Source of the DNA: Blautia caecimuris
Lineage (GTDB): Bacteria > Bacillota > Clostridia > Lachnospirales > Lachnospiraceae
Direction of reading: 5' to 3'
Assembly: GCF_024622975.1 (NCBI RefSeq)
Contig: NZ_JANJZT010000006.1
Coordinates: forward strand, 89,102-153,101
Length of the DNA stretch: 64,000 bases
In this document: positions 34,305 to 44,533 of the stretch, one piece after another
Layout of the letters: every line of letters starts with the position of its first letter
Numbering within the stretch: position 1 is the first letter of the stretch
The notes under the pieces: generated by a model
What the model was told of the DNA's origin: nothing
Seen by the model: the letters and a program-made list of their open reading frames with translations, nothing else
The model's database searches: none
Program-made: the position numbers and the translations under genes

Positions 34305-35255
34305 ATGAACGAGATTACAGTACCGATTTATCTGATAACGGGTTTTCTGGAAAGCGGCAAAACCTCTTTCCTGAATTTTACCCTGCAGCAGGATTATTTT
34401 TATACAGAAGGAACTACTCTTCTGATTCTCTGTGAAGAAGGGGAAGTGGAATACGATAAGGCTGTTCTGGAAATGAGCAATACCGTAGTGGAGATCATTG
34501 AAAAAGAAGAAGACCTTACGACAGACCGCCTTGCTGCCATGAATATTCTGTACCAGCCGGAACGGGTGATCATTGAGTACAACGGCATGTGGCTTGTAAG
34601 CAACTTTGAAAAAATGCAGAAGCCGGAGGGCTGGGGCGTGGAGCAGCAGATCACCTGCGTAGATGCCAGCACCTTCCAGATGTATATGGCAAATATGAAA
34701 TCCATTTTTATGGATATGGTAAGAAACAGCGATATGGTTGTGTTTAACCGCTGCAAAAAAGAGGATCCTCTTGCAACCTACAGAAGAGGGATCAAGGTGG
34801 CAAATCAGAGAGCGGAAGTTATTTTTGAGGACGAGGAAGGCGAGCTTGACGATATTTTCCAGGATGAGATGCCTTTTGATGTCAATGCTCCTGTGATCGA
34901 TATTTTGCCGGAGGATTATGGAATCTGGTTTGTGGACGCTATGGATCATCCGGAAACTTATGTAAATAAAACTGTGAAGTTTAAGGCAAGAGTAATGAAG
35001 CCCAGAGGAATGGGAAGTAAATTCTTTGTTCCGGGCCGTACGGCAATGACCTGCTGTGCAGACGATACAACTTTCCTTGGTTATGTGTGCAAAAGCGCTT
35101 TTGCGCCGAAGCTTCAGCAGGGTCAGTGGGTAGAAGTCACTGCAAAAGTGGGAATTGAAAACCGTATGGAATATCAGGGAGAGGGAATCGTGCTTTACGC
35201 AGATTTTGTAGAGCCATGTGAACCTCTGGAAGAAGAAATGGTATATTTTAATTAA
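34305..35255 (+). CDS. Second CobW-like GTPase
   Basis: The 316-residue protein has the P-loop GFLESGKT (residues 13-20) and a GTPase layout like the previous gene. The CxCC metal motif is replaced by LCEEGEVEYD, and there is no His-rich insert. Its C-terminal part (VKFKARVMKPRGMGSKFFVPGR in parts) resembles an OB-like domain seen in related membrane-complex partners. Probably a companion chaperone of the first CobW; the metal is unknown. 20 nt separate the two genes. Confidence 0.78.
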   Translation: MNEITVPIYLITGFLESGKTSFLNFTLQQDYFYTEGTTLLILCEEGEVEYDKAVLEMSNTVVEIIEKEEDLTTDRLAAMNILYQPERVIIEYNGMWLVSNFEKMQKPEGWGVEQQITCVDASTFQMYMANMKSIFMDMVRNSDMVVFNRCKKEDPLATYRRGIKVANQRAEVIFEDEEGELDDIFQDEMPFDVNAPVIDILPEDYGIWFVDAMDHPETYVNKTVKFKARVMKPRGMGSKFFVPGRTAMTCCADDTTFLGYVCKSAFAPKLQQGQWVEVTAKVGIENRMEYQGEGIVLYADFVEPCEPLEEEMVYFN

Positions 35256-35265
35256 GGAGAGCGGC

Positions 35266-35844
35266 ATGTATTTAGTAGTTGGTCTGGGAAATCCAGGAAG
35301 GCAGTATGAAGCCACCCGGCACAACATGGGCTTTGATGTGATCGACCGTCTGGTGGAGGAACACAGGATTCCCCAGGGCGGCGTCAAGTTCAATGCCATG
35401 TACGGAAAGGGAATCATCGGGGGAGAGCAGGTACTTCTGATGAAACCACTTTCTTATATGAATTTAAGCGGCGGCCCGGTGCGGGATATGGCAAATTATT
35501 TTAAAATTGATTCGGAAACAGAGATGATCGTTATTTATGACGATATTGATCTGGAGCCGGGACAGCTAAGAATCCGCAAGCAGGGAAGCGCAGGCGGACA
35601 CAACGGGATCAAAGATCTGATCAGACAGCTTGGAACGCAGAAGTTTGTGCGTATCAAGGTGGGCGTAGGAGCCAAGCCTCAGGGCTGGGATCTGGCAGAT
35701 CATGTACTGGGAAGGTTTTCCACACAGGAGCGCAAACTGGTGGACGAGGCGCAGGAAAGAGCCTGTAAGGCTGTGGAAATGATTCTTTCCAGAGGAACAG
35801 ATGCGGCAATGAATGAGTTTAACAAAAAGACGGGGGTCGTATGA
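35266..35844 (+). CDS. pth: Peptidyl-tRNA hydrolase
   Basis: The 192-residue enzyme frees tRNA from stalled peptidyl-tRNA. It has the opening MYLVVGLGNPGRQYEATRHN (catalytic His in TRHNMG), KPLSYMNLSG and the YDDIDLEPGQLRIRKQGSAGGHNG region (in parts). ATG 35266 follows AAGGAG at 35254-35259. Overlap of 4 nt with mfd follows the common pth-mfd order in Firmicutes. Confidence 0.94.
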   Translation: MYLVVGLGNPGRQYEATRHNMGFDVIDRLVEEHRIPQGGVKFNAMYGKGIIGGEQVLLMKPLSYMNLSGGPVRDMANYFKIDSETEMIVIYDDIDLEPGQLRIRKQGSAGGHNGIKDLIRQLGTQKFVRIKVGVGAKPQGWDLADHVLGRFSTQERKLVDEAQERACKAVEMILSRGTDAAMNEFNKKTGVV

Positions 35845-38800
35845 AAGCATTTTTGCAGCCTCTGCAGAATCTTGCAGAGATGGAACAAATACGGGAACAG
35901 GCAAAAGATAACCGTGGCGTCCTGGCTGTCAGCGGCTGTATGGAGTCCCAGAAAGCACATATGATATATGGGCTTTCCGGGCTTTTTCCATGTCATCTGA
36001 TCATTTCTGAGGACGAGCGCAGCGCAAAGCAGATTTATGAGGACTATCGTTTTTATGACAAAAATGTTTATTATTATCCGGCAAGAGATCTTCTGTTTTT
36101 TCAGGCGGATATCCACGGAAATCTGCTGATACGGCAGAGGATGCAGGTGATCCGGGCTCTTCTTACTTCAGAAGAGATCACAGTGGTTACAAGTGTGGAC
36201 GGATGTATGGACTTTCTCGCTCCTCTGGAGGAAATCCGGAAGCAGCTTCTCTATTTCCGCAATGACAGCCAGCTTGACATTGATAAATTAAAGACTTCTC
36301 TTGTAAGCATGGGCTACGAGCGTGTGGGACAGGTTGAGATGCCGGGACAGTTCTCGGTGAGAGGCGGGATCATTGATATTTATTCTCTGACAGAAGAAAA
36401 TCCCTGGAGAATCGAGCTGTGGGGGGATGAGATCGATTCAATCCGAAGCTTTGATACTCAGAGCCAGAGATCTCTGGAAAATCTGGAAGAGATTACCATT
36501 TATCCGGCGGCGGAACAGCAGACAGAAAAAAGCGGTCTGACTTTTCCTGACTATTTTGACCGGGAAAAGACAATGATATTTCTGGACGAGCCGAACCGTC
36601 TTTCCGAAAATGCAAAGGCGGTGGAGGAGGAATTCCGTCAGAGCTGCCGCAACCGTCAGGAAAAAGGAGAGCAGAATCTTTCTGAGGGCTGGATGTGTTC
36701 CTGGGAAGAGGTCTGCCATAAGCTGAATAAACGCAACTGTGTTTCACTTTCTGCTCTGGAGCCCCAAAAAGCAGGGTGGAACATTACCGGAAAGCACAAT
36801 CTGACCGTAAAATCCATGAGCTCTTATCAGAGCAGCTTTGAGCTTCTTGTAAAGGATCTTCAGCAGTACAAAAATCAGGGCTATCAGATCATTCTTATGT
36901 CAGGCTCCCGCACAAGGGCAGAGCGTCTGGCAAAGGATCTTCAGGATCAGGGGATGAACGCCTTTTATGGACAGGACGGCGAGCGTATCCTCAATCCCGG
37001 AGAGATCATGGTGGTTTACGGCCATGCCAGAAAAGGCTTCGAGTATCCTCTTGTAAAGTTTGCGGTTATTACAGAAACTGATATTTTCGGCAAAGAGCAG
37101 AAGCCGCGTAAAAAAAAGAAAAACTATAACGGTCAGAGGATCCAGGACTTTTCTGAGCTGTCCATCGGGGATTTTGTTGTCCATGAAAAGCACGGACTTG
37201 GAATTTATAAGGGAATTGAAAAGGTTGAGGTAGACAGGATCGTAAAGGATTATATCAAGATCGAGTACCGTGGAGGAAGCAACCTTTATATTCTTGCCAC
37301 TCAGCTGGACGCTCTTCAGAAATATTCCGGGGCAGAGGCTGCAAGAACTCCAAGGCTGAACAAGCTGGGAGGCCAGGAGTGGAAAAAGACAAAATCAAAA
37401 GTAAAGGGCGCTGTTCAGAACATTGCAAAGGAGCTGGTGGAGCTTTATGCAGTGCGTCAGGAAAAAGAAGGCTATGTGTGCGGTCCGGATACAGTGTGGC
37501 AGAGAGAGTTTGAGGAAATGTTCCCCTATGAGGAGACAGAGGATCAGCTTGCTGCCATTGAGGATACAAAAAAAGACATGGAAAGCACCAAGATCATGGA
37601 CCGCCTTGTGTGCGGCGACGTAGGCTACGGAAAGACGGAGGTTGCTCTCCGCGCCGCCTTTAAGGCTGTTCAGGAAAGCCGCCAGGTAATTTACCTTGTG
37701 CCAACCACGATCCTTGCACAGCAGGTTTATAATACCTTTGTCCAGAGAATGAAAGAGTTTCCGGTAAGAGTGGATCTCCTGTGCCGGTTCCGCACTGCAG
37801 CCCAGCAGCAAAAAACGATCAGTGATCTGAAAAAAGGCCAGGTTGACATTATTGTGGGAACTCACAGAGTCCTTTCAAAGGATGTGGAGTTTAAGAACCT
37901 GGGGCTTCTGATCATTGATGAGGAGCAGCGCTTCGGCGTTGTCCACAAGGAAAAGATCAAACAGCTGAAAAAGGATATTGATGTTCTGACTCTGACTGCC
38001 ACGCCGATTCCAAGAACTCTTCATATGAGCCTGATCGGAATCCGCGACATGAGCGTTCTGGAAGAGCCGCCTATGGATCGTGTCCCCATTCAGACTTATG
38101 TTATGGAGTATGATGAGGAAACAGTAAGAGAAGCGGTAAACCGTGAGCTTCGCAGGGGCGGCCAGGTATATTATGTATATAACCGCGTCAATGATATTGC
38201 AGAGGTTGCCCTGAGACTGTCCAGACTTCTGCCTGATGCCAGAGTGGATTTTGCCCATGGGCAGATGAGCGAGCGGGAACTGGAAAACGTAATGTTTGCA
38301 TTTATCAACGGAGACATTGACGTACTGGTTTCCACAACCATTATTGAGACAGGCCTTGATATTTCCAATGTGAATACCATGATCATCCATGATTCAGACC
38401 GGTATGGACTTTCTCAGCTTTATCAGCTAAGGGGACGGATCGGAAGGTCAAACAGAACCGCTTATGCTTTTCTTATGTACCGGAAAAACACCATGCTGAA
38501 GGAAACTGCAGAAAAAAGGCTTTCTGCCATCCGGGAATATACAGATCTGGGAAGCGGATTTAAGATTGCCATGCGCGACCTTGAGCTTCGTGGCGCAGGA
38601 AACCTTCTGGGCGCAGAGCAGCACGGACATATGAATGCAGTTGGCTATGACCTTTACTGCAAGATGCTCAGTGAGGCTGTCAAGGAAGCCAAGGGCATTC
38701 ATACAATGGAGGACTTTGAAACTACCATTGACCTTACCATAGACGCTTTTATTCCGGATACCTATATCAGCAACGAATATCAGAAGCTGGATATTTATAA

Positions 38801-39158
38801 GAGAATCGCAGGAATCGAAAGTCAGCAGGATTATGACGATATGCTGGAAGAGCTTCTGGACCGCTTCGGGGAAATGCCGAAGGCAGTGCTGAACCTCCTT
38901 GCCATTGCAAGAATGAAGGCTCTGGCCCATCGCTCTTATGTAACAGAGATCAAGCAGCTTGGAAGCGACATGAGGATCACTCTTTACGAAAAAGCGCATA
39001 TAGATCCGGCAGGAATCCCGGCTCTTATGCAGAAATACAGAAGAGGCCTGCAGTTTAAGGCAGAGCAGGAACCGAAATTTATCTATACACCTCAGGGAAG
39101 ACCGCTGGAAGCTCTGACAGATTTCCTTACAGAGCTGAACCGCCTGGTGGAGGAGTAG
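35841..39158 (+). CDS. mfd: Transcription-repair coupling factor
   Basis: The 1105-residue protein frees RNA polymerase stalled at lesions and recruits UvrABC. It has a UvrB-like N-terminal region, the RNA-polymerase-interacting domain ([17 protein letters not shown]), and the translocase with Walker [14 protein letters not shown] box (IIDEEQRFG) and motif VI region [15 protein letters not shown]-terminal domain completes it. Its length is usual for the family. Confidence 0.95.
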   Translation: MKAFLQPLQNLAEMEQIREQAKDNRGVLAVSGCMESQKAHMIYGLSGLFPCHLIISEDERSAKQIYEDYRFYDKNVYYYPARDLLFFQADIHGNLLIRQRMQVIRALLTSEEITVVTSVDGCMDFLAPLEEIRKQLLYFRNDSQLDIDKLKTSLVSMGYERVGQVEMPGQFSVRGGIIDIYSLTEENPWRIELWGDEIDSIRSFDTQSQRSLENLEEITIYPAAEQQTEKSGLTFPDYFDREKTMIFLDEPNRLSENAKAVEEEFRQSCRNRQEKGEQNLSEGWMCSWEEVCHKLNKRNCVSLSALEPQKAGWNITGKHNLTVKSMSSYQSSFELLVKDLQQYKNQGYQIILMSGSRTRAERLAKDLQDQGMNAFYGQDGERILNPGEIMVVYGHARKGFEYPLVKFAVITETDIFGKEQKPRKKKKNYNGQRIQDFSELSIGDFVVHEKHGLGIYKGIEKVEVDRIVKDYIKIEYRGGSNLYILATQLDALQKYSGAEAARTPRLNKLGGQEWKKTKSKVKGAVQNIAKELVELYAVRQEKEGYVCGPDTVWQREFEEMFPYEETEDQLAAIEDTKKDMESTKIMDRLVCGDVGYGKTEVALRAAFKAVQESRQVIYLVPTTILAQQVYNTFVQRMKEFPVRVDLLCRFRTAAQQQKTISDLKKGQVDIIVGTHRVLSKDVEFKNLGLLIIDEEQRFGVVHKEKIKQLKKDIDVLTLTATPIPRTLHMSLIGIRDMSVLEEPPMDRVPIQTYVMEYDEETVREAVNRELRRGGQVYYVYNRVNDIAEVALRLSRLLPDARVDFAHGQMSERELENVMFAFINGDIDVLVSTTIIETGLDISNVNTMIIHDSDRYGLSQLYQLRGRIGRSNRTAYAFLMYRKNTMLKETAEKRLSAIREYTDLGSGFKIAMRDLELRGAGNLLGAEQHGHMNAVGYDLYCKMLSEAVKEAKGIHTMEDFETTIDLTIDAFIPDTYISNEYQKLDIYKRIAGIESQQDYDDMLEELLDRFGEMPKAVLNLLAIARMKALAHRSYVTEIKQLGSDMRITLYEKAHIDPAGIPALMQKYRRGLQFKAEQEPKFIYTPQGRPLEALTDFLTELNRLVEE

Positions 39159-39210
39159 GGAATCTGTGAACAGTAACAGTTTGTGACATCGGAAAGGCAG
39201 ATCTGAAAAT

Positions 39211-39663
39211 ATGTTGAAAATATGGTATAACACAGGAATTGAATATTTGAATGATGCTCCGGCGTACTTTGATAATGTGTATGAAGATGAATGGCTGGAG
39301 GATGATCTTGTAAAGGAAATGATCAGAGATGTTGACCATTCAGAAGTTTTAACACCTCATATTATTGAGAGCCCGGTTCTGGGAGCAATTACTCCCAGGG
39401 AATTATCAGGAGGAGTTAAAGTTCTGATTCTGATGCTGAAGGATGACTCCTTCATTTACAATATGTCTAATTGTGGCAATAATTGTGCAAAGTGGGTCTT
39501 AAAGATTGCAGAGAAAAAAGATTTGACTGTTTTTTTAAGACATATTATGAGGTTTGAAGGAGAGTTTGAGATTCAGATTATGAATACAGGCAGGATTGTC
39601 CATAACAGAAGTGAATATGTAAGAGGACTCCTTGAAGCGGAGGGAATGCTGGATGAATGGTAG
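39211..39663 (+). CDS. DUF4869-like protein, first gene of an accessory module
   Basis: The 150-residue protein (MLKIWYNTGIEYLNDAPAYF opening; DVDHSEVLTPHIIESPVLGAITPRELSGG middle, in parts) resembles the DUF4869 family, which has no known function. The segment SGGVKVLILMLKDDSFIYNMSNCGNNCAKW may bind or contact its partner. It overlaps the next gene by 11 nt. The pair sits between mfd and a foldase gene that are usually neighbours, and is more A+T-rich than either. Confidence 0.6.
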   Translation: MLKIWYNTGIEYLNDAPAYFDNVYEDEWLEDDLVKEMIRDVDHSEVLTPHIIESPVLGAITPRELSGGVKVLILMLKDDSFIYNMSNCGNNCAKWVLKIAEKKDLTVFLRHIMRFEGEFEIQIMNTGRIVHNRSEYVRGLLEAEGMLDEW

Positions 39664-40432
39664 TTATCACTTTTGCGCTAAAAGCAGGAAAGCCATTTTT
39701 GATTTTACTATAAAAAGAAATATTACTGTAATTAAAGGAGACAGTGCTACAGGAAAAACTACTCTTCTTCACATTCTTTATGAATATCTGAGAGTGGGAA
39801 GAGAATCAGGATACTCAGTGTCTGCAGATGTTGATTATTATGTTTATCTTAGACGTGAGGTTGGACGTGACTGGCAGGATGACCTGTTTCCTTTAAAAAA
39901 CACAGTGATTTTTATTGAGGAAAATAACAATTTTGTGTTTGGAAAAGAGTTTGCCGATTTTGTAAAGCATTCAGGGAACTATTTTGTAATAGTTACAAGA
40001 GCTCCTATTACTGTGCTTCCTTACAGTATTCATGAGATTTATGAAATTATAACAGATGGAAAAAGGACTGATATAAAGGAATCCTATCATGAGCTAAAGG
40101 AACTGTACAGTAATTATCCGGAAGCAGGAAACAATCTTTTAAAAAATATTGTGACCGAGGATAGTAATTCAGGATACCAATTTTTCTCGAAGGTTTTTAA
40201 GGAAAGGCAGGTTATCAGTGCAAATGGTAATGGCAATATAATCAATACCGTCCGCAGAATGGGAGAAGGAGATATTCTTGTTATTGCAGACGGAGCAGCA
40301 TTTGGAGCTATGATAGAAAAATGTCTGGAGTTTTTCGGCTCTGAGGATAACAGAAGAATTACAGGATGGTTTCCGGAGGAGATTAGAAAGGGAATCTGTG
40401 CAAAATGTGTGAAAAATCATGGAATTTTGTGA
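39653..40432 (+). CDS. P-loop ATPase, second gene of the accessory module
   Basis: The 259-residue protein has Walker A GDSATGKT at residues 29-36 and a Walker B-like VIFIEEN (about 85-91) ending in Glu-Glu rather than Asp-Glu. A later ILVIADGAAFGAMIEKCLEFF stretch looks like a Toprim- or receiver-like beta-alpha unit. There are no membrane segments. GGAGGG at 39639-39644 sets ATG 39653. I do not recognise the system. Gene pairs of a small protein plus an ATPase at such insertion points are often defence or toxin modules, which is only inference. Confidence 0.6.
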   Translation: MNGSYHFCAKSRKAIFDFTIKRNITVIKGDSATGKTTLLHILYEYLRVGRESGYSVSADVDYYVYLRREVGRDWQDDLFPLKNTVIFIEENNNFVFGKEFADFVKHSGNYFVIVTRAPITVLPYSIHEIYEIITDGKRTDIKESYHELKELYSNYPEAGNNLLKNIVTEDSNSGYQFFSKVFKERQVISANGNGNIINTVRRMGEGDILVIADGAAFGAMIEKCLEFFGSEDNRRITGWFPEEIRKGICAKCVKNHGIL

Positions 40433-40502
40433 TTCTCCTTGCTCTCAGGGTGAAAAAAGATTATACTTGTAGCAATGAAGTCAGGCTACAATGGAGGAAA
40501 AT

Positions 40503-41795
40503 ATGAAAGAAAGATCAAAACGAGCAGCCGTTGCCGTGCTTGCAGGCGTAATGACTATGGGAATGCTTGCCGGCTGCGGTGAAAAGAAATTAGATGGAAC
40601 TCAGACAGTTGCCACAGTAAACGAAACCGATATTCCCATGGGAGTATTAAGCATTATGGTCCGTCAGAGTCAGGCTCAGGCGGAAGCAATGTACGCAAGC
40701 CTTATGGGCGGACAGGGCGGATATTCTATCTGGGAATCTGAGGCAGAAGAAGGCGGAACCTACGGAGAACAGGCAGTTAAGGATTCTCTGAAGGATCTGG
40801 AGACTCTGTATCTTCTGAAAGAAAAGGCAGCTGATTACAAGGTTGAAGTAACTGAGGACGATCAGAAAGCCATTGCAGAGGCTGCATCACAGTTTATGAA
40901 AGCCAACAGCAAGGAGACTATCGAGACTCTTTCTGTTACAGAGGATCAGATAAAAACATATCTGGAGCTGCGTACCTATCAGATGAGAATGCACGATGCC
41001 ATTATAGCTGAAGTGGACACAGAGATCCCGGATGAGGAAGCCCAGCAGTCATCCTTTACCTATGTAAGCATCAGCACTGCCGATCTGGAAGAAAAAGACA
41101 TTGAGGCGAAAAAGAAAGACGCTGAGAAAATCCTTGATGAAATGAAAAAGGATCCGGAAGCTGATTTTGACGAAACAGTAAAAGCTGTCAGTGAGGACTA
41201 CAATGCTCTGGAAGGAACCTTTGATACAAACGAAAAGAAAGAGGATAAGGAAGAAGGCGAAGCTGATCTCACATCCTCCGGCTACCCGGAAGAGGTTATT
41301 TCCGTGCTGAGAACTCTCAAAGACGGAGAGCTTGCTCAGGATGTAATTGAAACAGACACTGCTTTTTATGTTGTAAGACTGAACAAAGTAAATGATCCGG
41401 AAGCTACTGAGAATAAAAAAACGTCCATTCTTGATGAGAAACAGACTGAATTCTATACAGAAACAACAGATAAATGGTTAGAAGAAGCTGAGATCACAGA
41501 GGATAAAAAGGTTCTGAAAACTCTGGAACTGAAGGACAACCATAAATTTGTGATCGGTACAACTGCCGAGCCTTCAGAAACACCGGAAGCAGAAGATGCT
41601 TCTGAGGAAACCCCGGCAGAGGATCAGGTTCTTGAGCCTGCGGAAGAAGAAACTGAGGAAATCGCAGAGGAACCAACAGAAGCGCCGGAAAGTGACGCAG
41701 AGGAAACTGAAACAGAGAAAGCTGAAGAAGAGGGGACAGAAGATACTGTAAAGACAACAGTTACTCCTGAGCCAACTGAAGAGGCAGAAAAGTAA
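40503..41795 (+). CDS. PrsA/SurA-like peptidyl-prolyl isomerase lipoprotein
   Basis: The 430-residue protein has a lipoprotein signal ending LAGC (Cys25), a SurA/PrsA-type N-terminal chaperone region, a parvulin-like segment (about 185-290) and a long Glu/Thr/Pro tail. It folds exported proteins at the outer face of the membrane. ATG 40503 follows GGAGG at 40493-40497; an ATG at 40491 would overlap it. The gene often follows mfd, but here two accessory genes intervene. Confidence 0.82.
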   Translation: MKERSKRAAVAVLAGVMTMGMLAGCGEKKLDGTQTVATVNETDIPMGVLSIMVRQSQAQAEAMYASLMGGQGGYSIWESEAEEGGTYGEQAVKDSLKDLETLYLLKEKAADYKVEVTEDDQKAIAEAASQFMKANSKETIETLSVTEDQIKTYLELRTYQMRMHDAIIAEVDTEIPDEEAQQSSFTYVSISTADLEEKDIEAKKKDAEKILDEMKKDPEADFDETVKAVSEDYNALEGTFDTNEKKEDKEEGEADLTSSGYPEEVISVLRTLKDGELAQDVIETDTAFYVVRLNKVNDPEATENKKTSILDEKQTEFYTETTDKWLEEAEITEDKKVLKTLELKDNHKFVIGTTAEPSETPEAEDASEETPAEDQVLEPAEEETEEIAEEPTEAPESDAEETETEKAEEEGTEDTVKTTVTPEPTEEAEK

Positions 41796-41806
41796 CACGA
41801 TTTTAG

Positions 41807-41853
41807 AAAAAGGATATCACGATTGGCAGACAGCCTTTTGTGATATCCTTTTT
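41807..41853. terminator. Bidirectional terminator
   Basis: AAAAAGGATATCAC (41807-41820) pairs perfectly with GTGATATCCTTTTT (41840-41853), with T-runs for both strands. It separates the convergent foldase and DUF4317 genes. Confidence 0.9.
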
Positions 41854-41864
41854 TACGGAGAAAA

Positions 41865-43007
41865 TTAATGAAGAGTAGGGTCTTCTTTAAAAGACACATG
41901 GATTCCGTTAATCTCCACATCCCCTTCCATGGGGATCACAAGACATTTTCTGCCGTCAATGATCTTTGTTTCCACAAGCTCTGCACGGTCCGGGTCCACA
42001 TGGATCACCACATCAGGGGTTTTGATCTCCATCCGCCGGGTGTTGGTAATATTGGAAGCCATGAGAGATGCATTTTCTCCGGCAGTGGCCTCATAGCAGG
42101 AATCAAAGGCTTCCAGCTTTTCATCTTCCACACCACATTCCTCAAAGAGCCGCTTCACTTCCGGCTTTGTCAGTACAGCCGGTTCCGGAGCATCCTTTTG
42201 TGTTTCTACCCACTCATTTAATTTTTCATGGATATTTATAACTGTGTCATAGGCGCAGTCTTCGCCAAGGGTCTCCTCTACAAGGGCATTAAAGGAATCC
42301 CGCTGGCCTCCTGCAGACAGAGGAGTAACGCAGCCGAAAAGCTCGTCCACAAAGGTACTTCTCAGCTGTTCTGCATTTTTTGAATAATAGAGAAGCCCGT
42401 GGATATCTGTACTTCTGTCATTAAATACAGGAAACAGAAAGCCAAGATCAGGCATTTCCACGATCCAGTCCCGGATGCGGTCCTCGATATTGTTTGTTTC
42501 CGCATTGTAGCAAAGTCCTGCCTTGGAAAGTTTTACCGGACAGATGCTGCAGAGAATATGGTCGTAGATCTCGTCAGAGGCATCAAACATTTCCATGCCG
42601 TCAGAGGACTTGCCGGGAATATCGTAAACTGCATGGATCAATATAATGTAGTAGTTTTCCCCATAATCGTAGAACTGGATGATCTTATCATAAAATTCCT
42701 CCAGAAGTGCAGGATCCTGAAGCTTGCTTCCCCGGAGCTTCAGAAGGAATTCCTGGGTTCCTCCTTCTTTTTCCTGTTCCAGGGGAAATTCCATATTGAT
42801 CAGATTTTTTCCGATGGTGCCGGAAAGAGTTTTTTTGAAAATTTCAAAGTATTTAAAAGCTTCCTCTTCAGAAAGAGAAAGGAAAGCTTCTTTCAGCTCT
42901 GTTTTTTTGTTTTTTTCCCCGTCTACATAACAGCCGCAGATACGGGTGATACAGCAGCAGTCAGGGGTAAACTGTTTTTTTATTTCAGATATTTCTTTTT
43001 TGTTCAT
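41865..43007 (-). CDS. DUF4317 family protein
   Basis: The 380-residue protein matches DUF4317 (MNKKEISEIKKQFTPDCCCI opening; LTKPEVKRLFEECGVED; VVIHVDPDRAELVETKIIDG in parts), a family of unknown function widespread in Clostridia. No membrane segment or known catalytic motif is visible. A single-gene unit with an AAAGGAG site ahead of ATG 43007. Confidence 0.82.
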   Translation of the reverse strand: MNKKEISEIKKQFTPDCCCITRICGCYVDGEKNKKTELKEAFLSLSEEEAFKYFEIFKKTLSGTIGKNLINMEFPLEQEKEGGTQEFLLKLRGSKLQDPALLEEFYDKIIQFYDYGENYYIILIHAVYDIPGKSSDGMEMFDASDEIYDHILCSICPVKLSKAGLCYNAETNNIEDRIRDWIVEMPDLGFLFPVFNDRSTDIHGLLYYSKNAEQLRSTFVDELFGCVTPLSAGGQRDSFNALVEETLGEDCAYDTVINIHEKLNEWVETQKDAPEPAVLTKPEVKRLFEECGVEDEKLEAFDSCYEATAGENASLMASNITNTRRMEIKTPDVVIHVDPDRAELVETKIIDGRKCLVIPMEGDVEINGIHVSFKEDPTLH

Positions 43008-43439
43008 AGGCTGGGAATCTCCTTTGTATGTGTGTATTCAGGTTGGTATCTTGTGCCCGGTAACGTAGCCAGAACTTTACACCAGGGCGTGTTTTGTGTT
43101 TGTTGACACCATTCACAGTTCTGTATGATAAAAGTTTTTCAGAAAAATGTAAGCAGCCGCTACAGAAATAGAAACGGCTGCAAATACAGTATCATGATAA
43201 AGACAGATGTCTTCTGTTCTTTCTGTTTTAATATAACACACGGGTTTTTCTTCTGCAAGTAATTTACCGGGACAGGAAGCTTTTGTCCCCATGTCCTGGA
43301 AAAGGCGGAATTTACTCTTGCAGTCCGGAATACCAAAATCCCGGGAACGCTAAAAAACATATGTATTTTTGACAGCAATACTGTTAAAATAAAGATACCG
43401 GGAAACAAAGTTCCGGGTGCTTTGAGGGAGGAAAATGAA
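43008..43439. other. Gene-free divergent region
   Basis: About 430 nt between the DUF4317 gene and the binding-protein gene. GCAGCCG (43152-43158) can pair with CGGCTGC (43174-43180). TTGACA boxes occur at about 43101 and 43369, but neither has a convincing -10 box at 17 nt. I see no coding potential. Confidence 0.4.
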
Positions 43440-44507
43440 ATGAAACGTAAGATACTGGCAGCGGTGTTCTTGACGGTGACGGCTACATCAGCATTTACAG
43501 GAACAGATCTGATTCTGGCTGCAGAGAAAACGGAAGAGACCGCTGTGCAAAAGCCGGATATGGAGGGCATAGATACAGAAAATACAAAGATCGGGATTTC
43601 CATTTATCAGTTTGAAGATACCTTTATGACTTTGTATCGGACAGAGCTTGTACGTTATCTGACAGAAGAACTGGGCTTTAAAGAAGAAAATATCCTGATT
43701 GAAGATGGAAAAAATGACCAGGACAGGCAGACAGAGCAGGTGGAAGGATTTATTGAAGATCAGGCAGATGTGATGATCCTGAATCTGGTGCACGCATCTG
43801 CGGCTCCACAGATCACAGAGCTTTGCAGTGAAGAGGGAATTCCCGTTGTTTATATAAACCGTCAGCCGGATTCTCTGGAAATGGAAAGATGGGAGCAGGA
43901 AGGAATCCAGGCCGCTTATATTGGCGCAGATGCAAGGCAGTCCGGTATTTTTCAGGGAGAGGAAATTGCGGTAACAGAGAATCAGGGCGATATTAACGGC
44001 GATGGAGAAGTCTCCTATATTATGATACAGGGGGAGCCGGAAAATATAGATACTCAATACAGAACAGCGTATTCTGTTAAGGCTCTGGAAGAAGCAGGAG
44101 TGGAAACCAGGGAGCTTCTGGCTCAGACAGGAGACTGGAGCCAGTCACAGGGACAGAAGATCATGGAGGAAGCCCTTGACGAGTTTGGAAATGATATAGA
44201 AGTGGTATTCTGCAATAACGACGCTATGGCTCTGGGCGCATTAGAAGCAATCCGGGAGGCAGACAGAACAGTAGGAGAGGATATTTACCTGACAGGGGTG
44301 GATGCCCTGGAAGAAGCAGTTCAGAGCGTTGTTGACGGAGAATTTACAGGCACGGTTTTTAATGACTATTTCAGCCAGTCCTACGGGGCGGCAGAGCTTG
44401 CTGTTAAGTTTCTGAAGGGCGAGGAAACAGAGCCTGTTACTCTGATTGATTACATAAAGGTGACACAGGAGAATGCAGAAGAGATTCTGGAACTTGTTAA
44501 TTCATAA
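43440..44507 (+). CDS. Galactose-type periplasmic binding protein homologue (MglB-like)
   Basis: The 355-residue protein has a signal peptide (to about residue 28, LAA) and the LacI-type sugar-binding fold. The calcium loop DINGDGEVSYIMIQGE (residues 184-199) is diagnostic of galactose/glucose-binding protein. No MglA ATPase or MglC permease gene is near; a FadR-type regulator follows. ATG 43440 has GAGGGAGG upstream; a TTG at 43422 overlaps that site. It may feed a distant transporter or act in sensing. Confidence 0.8.
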   Translation: MKRKILAAVFLTVTATSAFTGTDLILAAEKTEETAVQKPDMEGIDTENTKIGISIYQFEDTFMTLYRTELVRYLTEELGFKEENILIEDGKNDQDRQTEQVEGFIEDQADVMILNLVHASAAPQITELCSEEGIPVVYINRQPDSLEMERWEQEGIQAAYIGADARQSGIFQGEEIAVTENQGDINGDGEVSYIMIQGEPENIDTQYRTAYSVKALEEAGVETRELLAQTGDWSQSQGQKIMEEALDEFGNDIEVVFCNNDAMALGALEAIREADRTVGEDIYLTGVDALEEAVQSVVDGEFTGTVFNDYFSQSYGAAELAVKFLKGEETEPVTLIDYIKVTQENAEEILELVNS

Positions 44508-44533
44508 TGCAATTAGGTGAAAAAGAGGAGAAT

